A stretch of 64,000 nucleotides of DNA from Phymorhynchus buccinoides (taxonomy: Eukaryota > Mollusca > Gastropoda > Neogastropoda > Raphitomidae): assembly GCA_017654935.2 (NCBI GenBank), contig CM065699.1, forward strand, positions 2,794,472-2,858,471. Direction: 5' to 3'. A program made the translations under genes and the position numbers. Each line of letters starts with the position of its first letter. Within the stretch, counting starts at the first letter, position 1. Below the pieces are notes generated by a model. The model was not told the DNA's origin, did no database searches, and saw nothing but the letters and a program-made list of their open reading frames with translations. This document shows, piece after piece, positions 56,106-64,000 of the stretch.

Positions 56106-56732
56106 GCATAGATCAGTTAGCTACAGGAACAAGAACACTGTGTACCCCTGGCACACTTGCCCTTTGATGGCTGTACAGATGTTTGAAGGTGACAGGGGAG
56201 GGGGGCATAGATCAGTTAGCTACAGGAACAAGAACACTGTGTACCCCTGGCACACTTGCCCTTTGATGGCTGTACAGATGTTTGAAGGTGACAGCTGTGA
56301 CAGGGGAGGGGAGCATAGATCAGTTAGCTACAGGAACAAGAACACTGTGTGCCCCTGGCTCACTTGCCCTTTGATGGCTGTACAGATGTTTGAAGGTGAC
56401 AGGGGAGGGGGGCATAGATCAGTTAGCTACAGGAACAAGAACACTGTGTACCCCTGGCACACTTGCCCTTTGATGGCTGTACAGATGTTTGAAGGTGACA
56501 GGGGAGGGGGGCATAGATCAGTTAGCTACAGTACAGGAACAACAAGAACACTGTGTACCCCTGGCACACTTGCCCTTTGATGGCTGTACAGATGTTTGAA
56601 GGTGACAGGGGAGGGGAGCATAGATCAGTTAGCTACAGGAACAAGAACACTGTGTACCCCTGGCACACTTGCCCTTTGATGGCTGTACAGATGTTTGAAG
56701 GTGACAGCTGTGACAGGGGAGGGGGTGTTGCT
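56106..56732 (-). repeat. about 95-bp minisatellite in the SLC7 3'UTR, 6 copies
   Basis: Unit catagatcagttagctacag, gaacaagaacactgtgtacc, cctggcacacttgccctttg, atggctgtacagatgtttga, aggtgacaggggagggg. The last unit abuts the SLC7 stop codon at 56733-56735, so the array would be at the start of the 3'UTR. Some copies have an inserted ctgtgacag. Confidence 0.9.
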
Positions 56733-56800
56733 TTATTCCGGAGGAAGGTAGGCACTGGGGGCCACTTGTAAAGTCTTCTGTATGAAGATCACCAAGGGAT
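56733..56800 (-). CDS. SLC7 terminal coding exon
   Basis: On the minus strand the acceptor is cctattccattgcag|AT; the exon encodes PLVIFIQKTLQVAPSAYLPP, E and stop TAA (56735-56733). The preceding exon supplies the first base of an Asn codon. Short open frames here in another phase are artefacts. Confidence 0.85.
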
Positions 56801-59800
56801 CTGCAATGGAATAGGACATCACAACTGGAATGAACATAGCATGCGGAGCACTTATGCGGCTCAATATTCAAACAGGCAACCAGACCAATGCTTAAAACCA
56901 GAATACAAGAAACTTGTCACTGTTATACATACAGCTTTCTAATGTTTCATTCTGCTAAGTTCATGAGCATGTGTGCCCATTGACAGACAGGGTGAGGCAC
57001 ATACAAACACGCTGACATTCTACAACATTAACAAAGCACAAGAGATAATAAAAAATATTTTAAATTACAATCAAGGGCACACATGTGGCATGTGTAAATG
57101 AGCACATACATCTATTCACTCATCATGTATAAACTGAAACTTGTTTATTGAAGGAAAAGAGTAAGCACACAATGGGCTTGTTTACATATTGCCCTCAAAC
57201 AAGAGAGTTAGAGAGAGAGAGATGAAAGATACAAGATGGAAGAAAAGACAGAACAACATGGGCACTGAGTTTACTCGCTGGGGAAAGTCAAGTCTCAGTT
57301 AAAGGCTATAGAAAGGTAAGAGAAGATCAGCCGCTCAGCACAAAGAAACAGACTGACAAACAGATAGACATTAATATTTAGGGCGCCTAATCTTAGCAAA
57401 AGCCCTAAGCGCTTACAATCATAATATAAAAAGAATACTAAAAGAATGAAACATTAGATCACACACGATACACACACACGCGCGCACACACAGGCAGAAC
57501 ATACACACAGGCAGAACATACACACACGCACGCACACACAGGCAGAACACACACACGCACGCACACACAGGCAGAACATACACACGCACGCACACACAGG
57601 CAGAACATACACACACGCAGAACACACACACTTACAGAGGCAGAACACACACACATGCTAACATTCATGATATAAAAATACAAGAATGAAACAATAGATC
57701 ACACACATGCACGCACGCGCGCAGTCACACACACACACAAAACGACTCGAGGGATAGGCTTTGTGGAGTACAAAGAGAACGATGATGGGCGACGAAGACC
57801 TTGCCATTCAGGGCGAAGAGAGACAGACAGACAGCATGACTCACTAAGGAAGGTGAGCCTCAGTACAAAGAGAACGATGATGGGTGACGAAGACCTTGCC
57901 ATTCAGGGCGAAGAGAGACAGACAGACAGTGTGACTCACTAAGGAAGGTGAGCCTCAGTTTGAATGCGATGAAGGGGACGTAGAAGATCATTCCGCTGAG
58001 CACGAACAGCGTGGCGTAGAGGAACTCGATGCGGGGGTTAGTGATGATGGGAGCCACCACCAGGTAGGCCGAGAAGAACAGCATGATGATGGGGATCACC
58101 GTGGGCACCTGAACACATCACCATCAATGATAGAGGAACTCCATGGGGAGTAGTGATGATGGGGATCAATGTGGCACCTGAACACATCACCATCAATGAT
58201 AGAGGGACTCCATGGGGGGTAGTGATGATGGGGATCACCGTGGGCACCTGAACACATCACCATCAATGATAGAGGAACTCCATGGGGATTAGTGATGATG
58301 GGGATCACCGTGGGCACCTGAACACATCACCATCAATGATAGAGGAACTCCATGGGGGTTAGTGATGATGGGGATCACCGTGGGCACCTGAACACATCAC
58401 CATCAATGATAGAGGAACTCCATGGGGGGTAGTGATGATGGGGATCACCGTGGGCACCTGAACACATCACCATCAATGATAGAGGAACTCCATGGGGGGT
58501 AGTGATGATGGGGATCAATGTGGCACCTGAACACATCACCATCAATGATAGAGGAACTCCATGGGGGGTAGTGATGATGGGGATCACCGTGGGCACCTGA
58601 ACACATCACCATCAATGATAGAGGAACTCCATGGGGGGTAGTGATGATGGGGATCACCGTGGGCACCTGAACACATCACCATCAATGATAGAGGAACTCC
58701 ATGGGGGGTAGTGATGATGGGGATCACCGTGGACACCTGAACACATCACCATCAATGATAGAGGAACTCCATGGGGGGTAGTGATGATGGGGATCACCGT
58801 GGGCACCTGAACACATCACCATCAATGATAGAGGAACTCCATGGGGGGTAGTGATGATGGGGATCACCGTGGGCACCTGAACACATCACCATCAATGATA
58901 GAGGAACTCCATGGGGGGTAGTGATGATGGGGATCAATGTGGCACCTGAACACATCACCATCAATGATAGAGGAACTCCATGGGGGGTAGTGATGATGGG
59001 GATCACCGTGGGCACCTGAACACATCACCATCAATGATAGAGGAACTCCATGGGGATTAGTGATGATGGGGATCACCGTGGGCACCTGAACACATCACCA
59101 TCAATGATAGAGGAACTCCATGGGGGGTTAGTGATGATGGGGATCAAGGTGGCACCTGAACACATCACCATCAATGATAGAGGAACTCCATGGGGGGTAG
59201 TGATGATGGGGATCACCGTGGGCACCTGAACACATCACCATCAATGATAGAGGAACTCCATGGGGGGTAGTGATGATGGGGATCACCGTGGGCACCTGAA
59301 CACATCACCATCAATGATAGAGGAACTCCATGGGGGGTAGTGATGATGGGGATCACCGTGGGCACCTGAACACATCAATGATAGAGGGACTCCATGGGGG
59401 GTTAGTGATGATGGGGATCACCGTGGGCACCTGAACACATCACCATCAATGATAGAGGAACTCCATGGGGATTAGTGATGATGGGGATCACCGTGGGCAC
59501 CTGAACACATCACCATCAATGATAGAGGAACTCCATGGGGGGTAGTGATGATGGGGATCACCGTGGGCACCTGAACACATCACCATCAATGATAGAGGAA
59601 CTCCATGGGGGGTTAGTGATGATGGGGATCACCGTGGGCACCTGAACACATCACCATCAATGATAGAGGAACTCCATGGGGGGTTAGTGATGATGGGGAT
59701 CAAGGTGGCACCTGAACACATCACCATCAATGATAGAGGAACTCCATGGGGGGTAGTGATGATGGGGATCACCGTGGGCACCTGAACACATCACCATCAA

Positions 59801-62695
59801 TGATAGAGGAACTCCATGGGGGGTAGTGATGATGGGGATCACCGTGGACACCTGAACACATCACCATCAATGATAGAGGAACTCCATGGGGGGTAGTGAT
59901 GATGGGGATCACCGTGGGCACCTGAACACATCACCATCAATGATAGAGGAACTCCATGGGGGGTAGTGATGATGGGGATCACCGTGGACACCTGAACACA
60001 TCACCATCAATGATAGAGGAACTCCATGGGGGGTAGTGATGATGGGGATCAATGTGGCACCTGAACACATCACCATCAATGATAGAGGAACTCCATGGGG
60101 GGTAGTGATGATGGGGATCACCGTGGGCACCTGAACACATCACCATCAATGATAGAGGAACTCCATGGGGGGTAGTGATGATGGGGATCACCGTGGGCAC
60201 CTGAACACATCAATGATAGAGGGACTCCATGGGGGGTTAGTGATGATGGGGATCACCGTGGGCACCTGAACACATCAATGATAGAGGAACTCCATGGGGG
60301 GTTAGTGATGATGGGGATCACCGTGGGCACCTGACACACCATCAATGATAGAGGAACTCCATGGGGGTTAGTGATGATGGGGATCACCGTGGGCACCTGA
60401 ACACATCAATGATAGAGGAACTCCATGGGGGTTAGTGATGATGGGGATCACCGTGGGCACCTGAACACATCACCATCAATGATAGAGGAACTCCATGGGG
60501 GGTAGTGATGATGGGGATCACCGTGGGCACCTGAACAATCACCATCAATGATAGAGGAACTCCATGGGGGTTAGTGATGATGGGGATCACCGTGGGCACC
60601 TGAACACATCAATGATAGAGGAACTCCATGGGGGTTAGTGATGATGGGGATCACCGTGGGCACCTGAACACATCACCATCAATGATAGAGGAACTCCATG
60701 GGGGGTAGTGATGATGGGGATCACCGTGGGCACCTGAACACATCACCATCAATGATAGAGGAACTCCATGGGGGGTAGTGATGATGGGGATCACCGTGGG
60801 CACCTGAACACATCACCATCAATGATAGAGGAACTCCATGGGGGGTAGTGATGATGGGGATCAAGGTGGCACCTGAACACATCACCATCAATGATAGAGG
60901 AACTCCATGGGGGGTAGTGATGATGGGGATCACCGTGGGCACCTGAACACATCACCATCAATGATAGAGGAACTCCATGGGGGGTTAGTGATGATGGGGA
61001 TCACCGTGGGCACCTGAACACATCACCATCAATGATAGAGGAACTCCATGGGGGGTAGTGATGATGGGGATCACCGTGGGCACCTGAACACATCACTATG
61101 ATAAAAACAGAGAAATACAATTGTTGTTCAAGAAATCCAGATAAAAACAAAGACACAATGACAAACACCGACGCTTCGATGCATAGCTCTTAGTCCTGGT
61201 AAAAACAATGATGAAATCTAAAAATAACGTCATAAAAAATCAAATAATAATACAATGATGTCTTACTTAAAGAGGGAATAGGGGATGTTCGGTCAAGTAA
61301 TCAAAAACAACAACTGCAATAAACTAAATATAAAAATTGTGTAATGAGAAAAATTGAATGAAAATGGGCAGGGGGAAGAAGGGACAGGTCCACAAACAGG
61401 ATTTGAACTTCATAGTCTAGATGCTGTCTGTCTGCTTATCTGGCTGGCTGCCTGTCAGTCTGTTGGACTCTCTCTCCCTCTCACTAACTGTCTTTCTGTC
61501 TCTCACTTTCTCATTCTTTCTTATTCAGGCCAGCTGGTGCCAGACTTCCAAGAATGGAAATTAGTTTAGATTCCATTAACATTATCATATTTTAATTGCT
61601 GTTATCATGGTGAACACCCACCCTGTACGGTCGATGCTCGTTGGGTCTGGTGCGTCTGAACACCAGCACACACCCACATTAACTGTTATCATGGTGAACA
61701 CCCACCCTGTACGGTCGATGCTCGTTGGGTCTGGTGCGTCTGAACACCAGCACACACCCACATTAACTGTTACCATGGTGAACACCCACCCTGTACGGTC
61801 GATGCTCGTTGGGTCTGGTGCGTCTGAACACCAGCACACACCCACATTAACTGTTACCATGGTGAACACCCACCCTGTACGGTCGATGCTCGTTGGGTCT
61901 GGTGCGTCTGAACACCAGCACACACCCACATTAACTGTTACCATGGTGAACACCCACCCTGTATGGTCGATGTTCGTTGGGTCTGGTGCGTCTGAACACC
62001 AGCACACACCCACATTAACTGTTACCATGGTGAACACCCACCCTGTACGGTCGATGCTCGTTGGGTCTGGTGCGTCTGAACACCAGCACACACCCACATT
62101 AACTGTTACCATGGTGAACACCCACCCTGTACGGTCGATGCTCGTTGGGTCTGGTGCGTCTGAACACCAGCACACACACACATTAACTGTTACCATGGTG
62201 AACACCCACCCTGTACGGTCGATGCTCGTTGGGTCTGGTGCGTCTGAACACCAGCACACACCCACATCAACTGTTACCATGGTGAACACCCACCCTGTAT
62301 GGTCGATGTTCGTTGGGTCTGGTGCGTCTGAACACCAGCACACACACACATTAACTGTTACCATGGTGAACACCCACCCTGTATGGTCGATGTTCGTTGG
62401 GTCTGGTGCGTCTGAACACCAGCACACACCCACATTAACTGTTACCATGGTGAACACCCACCCTGTATGGTCGATGTTCGTTGGGTCTGGTGCGTCTAAA
62501 CACCAGCACACACCCACATTAACTGTTACCATGGTGAACACCCACCCTGTATGGTCGATGTTCGTTGGGTCTGGTGCGTCTAAACACCAGCACACAGGCC
62601 ATGGTGGCTCCGTAGAAGATCCAGGCAGTGAAGGAGAACAAGTCGATCAGGCTGAAGATGTTCCCAGGGATGATCAACAGTATGGCCATCAGGGT
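56733..62695 (-). CDS. SLC7-family amino-acid transporter (light-chain, b0,+AT-like), 3' three exons (partial)
   Basis: Exons in transcript order: 62695-62546, 58108-57940, 56800-56733; phases 0, 0, 1 agree and give 128 residues to the stop. The first encodes TLMAILLIIPGNIFSLIDLF, then SFTAWIFYGATMACVLVFRR and TRPNEHRPYR, matching TM9-TM10 of heteromeric amino-acid transporter light chains. The second has VPTVIPIIMLFFSAYLVVAP, then IITNPRIEFLYATLFVLSGM and IFYVPFIAFKLRLTFL (TM11-TM12). The third has NPLVIFIQKTLQVAPSAYLP and PPE, a short cytosolic tail like the VVPPE tail of SLC7A9. These proteins exchange neutral, cationic or cystine substrates at the plasma membrane, usually with an SLC3 heavy chain. 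Substrate class cannot be read from this part. The 5' exons lie beyond 64000. Confidence 0.9.
56801..57430 (-). other. SLC7 terminal intron, no array until 57470
   Basis: AT-rich intron sequence with a short (AG)n at 57206; nothing else recognised. Confidence 0.5.
57470..57660. repeat. (CA)n-rich 30-bp minisatellite, intron of SLC7
   Basis: Repeats of acacacgcacgcacacacag plus gcagaacat in variable register. Confidence 0.9.
57755..57962 (-). repeat. two-copy duplication spanning an SLC7 donor
   Basis: Two units of about 96 bp (57762-57857 and 57858-57953), each with CTTCCTTA|gtgagtca on the minus strand and the same downstream intron sequence. The upstream copy is attached to the exon; the second carries only the last roughly 20 nt of exon before its donor. 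Confidence 0.88.
57940..58108 (-). CDS. SLC7 penultimate exon (TM11-TM12)
   Basis: Acceptor gatgtgttcag|GTGCCC, donor CTTCCTTA|gtgagt on the minus strand, 169 nt, phase 0 in and 1 out. It encodes 56 residues with two hydrophobic segments, IPIIMLFFSAYLVVAPII and FLYATLFVLSGMIFYVPFIA. Both edges are in repeats. Confidence 0.92.
58109..61098 (-). repeat. 70-bp array spanning an SLC7 acceptor, about 42 copies
   Basis: On the minus strand each unit is intron end ...ctatcattgatggtgatgtgttcag followed by exon start GTGCCCACGGTGATCCCCAT and CATCA, then actaccccccatggagttcc. The copy nearest the exon continues into the real coding sequence. A 69-bp variant (tggcacc without the g) recurs at multiples of the unit, for example 58171, 58520 and 58940, as in higher-order repeats; some units lack catcacc. 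Every unit is a decoy acceptor. Confidence 0.94.
61099..61594 (-). other. SLC7 intron segment between two arrays
   Basis: AT-rich with a CT-rich patch at 61425-61525; nothing recognised. This is the only unrepeated part of the 4.4-kb intron. Confidence 0.6.
61595..62545 (-). repeat. 84-bp array spanning an SLC7 donor, about 11 extra copies
   Basis: On the minus strand each unit is exon end TGTGCTGGTGTTCAGACGCA, CCAGACCCAACGAGCATCGA, CCGTACAGG followed by the donor gtgggtgttcaccatggtaa, cagttaatgtgggtg. The unit is exactly 28 codons, so open frames run through on both strands. In the exon's own frame each unit contains TAA (aacagttaatg), so use of a distal donor would terminate translation. 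Variants cgaccgtacagg/cgaccatacagg occur in blocks. Confidence 0.94.
62546..62695 (-). CDS. SLC7 exon (TM9-TM10)
   Basis: Acceptor ttctgtcccacag|ACCCTG, donor TACAGG|gtgggt, 150 nt, phase 0 both sides, 50 residues. Contains the IIPGN...F and FYG..M..VLV.R.TRP..HRPY motifs of SLC7 light chains. Arrays lie at both edges. Confidence 0.93.
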
Positions 62696-63760
62696 CTGTG
62701 GGACAGAATAACAGTGTTGTATTGCTGAAGATGTTCCCAGGGATGATCAACAGTATGGCCATCAGGGTCTGTGGGACAGAATAACAGTGTTGTATTGCTG
62801 AAGATGTTCCCAGGGATGATCAACAGTATGGCCATCAGGGTCTGTGGGACAGAATAACAGTGTTGTATTGCTGAAGATGTTCCCAGGGATGATCAACAGT
62901 ATGGCCATCAGGGTCTGTGGGACAGAATAACAGTGTTGTATTGCTGAAGATGTTCCCAGGGATGATCAACAGTATGGCCATCAGGGTCTGTGGGACAGAA
63001 TAACAGTGTTGTATTGTATTGTATTGTACTGCATTGTGTTGTATTGTATTGTATTGTATTGTATTGTATTGTATTGTATTGTATTGTATTGTATTGTATT
63101 GTATTGTATTGTATTGTATTGTATTGTATTGTATTGTATTGTATGTATTGTACTGTATTGTATTGTACTGTATTGTATTGTACTGTATTGTATTGTATTG
63201 TATTGTATTGTACTGTATTGTATTGTACTGTATTGTACTGTATTGTATTGTACTGTATTGTATTGTACTGTATTGTATTGTATTGTATTGTATTGTACTG
63301 TATTGTACTGTATTGTATTGTACTGTATTGTACTGTATTGTATTGTATTGTATTGTATTGTATTGTATTGTACTGTATTGTACTGTATTGTATTGTACTG
63401 TATTGTATTGTATTGTATTGTACTGTATTGTATTGTACTGCATTGTATTGTACTGTATTGTACTGCATTGTATTGTACTGTATTGTGTTGTATTGCTGAA
63501 GATGTTCCCAGGGATGATCAACAGTATGGCCATCAGGGTCTGTGGGACAGAATAACACAGTGTTGTATTGTACTGTACTGTATTGTACTGTATTATACTG
63601 TATTGTATTGTACTGTACTGTATTGTACTGTATTGTACTGTATTGTATTGTACTGTATTGTACTGTACTGTATTGTACTGTATTGTATTGTATTGCTGAA
63701 GATGTTCCCAGGGATGATCAACAGTATGGCCATCAGGGTCTGTGGGACAGAATAAGTGTT
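62696..63760 (-). repeat. 73-bp copies of an SLC7 acceptor, 4 in tandem plus 2 isolated
   Basis: Minus-strand unit: tacaacactgttattctgtc, ccacag, then exon start ACCCTGATGGCCATACTGTT, GATCATCCCTGGGAACATCT, TCAGCA. Tandem copies begin at about 62725, 62798, 62871 and 62944; two further copies at about 63494-63556 and 63697-63755 are islands inside the pentanucleotide repeat. Each is a complete decoy acceptor. Confidence 0.93.
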
Positions 63761-64000
63761 GTATTGTACTGTATTGTATTGTATTGTATTGTATTGTACT
63801 GTAGTGTATTGTATTGTACTGTATTGTACTGTATTGTACTGTATTGTACTGCATTGTATTGTATTGTACTGTATAGTATTGTATTGTATTGTATTGTATT
63901 GTATTGTATTGTATTGTACTGTATTGTATTGTATTGTATTGTACTGTATTGTATTGTATTGTACTGTATTGTATTGTATTGTATTGTATTGTACTGTATT
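63001..64000. repeat. (TATTG/TACTG)n pentanucleotide microsatellite
   Basis: Tracts at 63005-63493, 63565-63696 and 63757-64000 (running off the edge), with tactg variants in a semi-regular order. The tattgtattg words are continuous with the gtgttgtattg tail of the 73-bp acceptor unit, so the pentanucleotide probably grew from it. Confidence 0.96.

Noticed and set aside
61585..62728. Open frames of 336 (minus) and 373 (plus) codons
   Set aside because: The 84-bp unit is a multiple of three and open in several frames; the true SLC7 frame in each unit contains a stop. Only 62546-62695 is a real exon.
62835..63854. Open frames rich in QYNTI or VLYCI on both strands
   Set aside because: Pentanucleotide (TATTG)n artefact.

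Overview
The window is eukaryotic, most likely from a lophotrochozoan animal and probably a marine mollusc such as a gastropod. This is inferred from the intron-rich genes, the tRNA-headed SINE, pogo-type and piggyBac-like MITEs and extreme minisatellite content; the species cannot be named from the sequence. Three protein-coding genes can be supported. (1) The 5' end of a casein kinase 1 alpha gene runs off the left edge on the minus strand (312 to 1). (2) A complete, 13-exon EF-hand lysophosphatidylcholine acyltransferase (LPCAT2-like) gene lies on the plus strand from 581 to 30217. All its splice phases agree and it encodes 547 residues. (3) The 3' end of an SLC7-type amino-acid transporter (light-chain, b0,+AT-like) lies on the minus strand, with three exons between 62695 and 56733; its 5' part lies beyond the right edge. 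CK1 and LPCAT are head-to-head with 268 bp between start codons, and LPCAT and SLC7 are tail-to-tail about 26 kb apart. The kinase, the lipid-remodelling enzyme and the transporter show no functional connection beyond position.

Layout: 1-580 CK1 5' end and shared promoter; 713-7976 LPCAT intron 1, filled by a broken LINE, several foldback elements, a dispersed TCAAGGTCA-bearing repeat, microsatellites and a nested MITE; 7977-30217 the remaining LPCAT exons, with a nearly intact pogo-type transposon in intron 5, a SINE in intron 7 and a zinc-finger transposon remnant in intron 12; 30218-56732 an intergenic region of MITEs and satellite arrays, including one 7.8 kb array of a 50-bp unit; 56733-64000 the SLC7 exons, embedded in further arrays.

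The most unusual property is the tandem arrays. Adding their intervals gives about 28 kb, over 40% of the window. Many are not purely intronic: at 10 of the 29 splice sites visible here the repeated unit spans the exon-intron junction itself, so the array carries many copies of a real exon edge with its acceptor or donor. Two donor-side arrays would, if the next donor were used, insert an in-frame second copy of a catalytic acyltransferase motif. The very long open frames over the satellites (33285-41539, 17884-20584, 61585-62728, 62835-63854) follow from repeat composition and are not called as genes. All functional statements come from reading motifs by eye; no database search was run.
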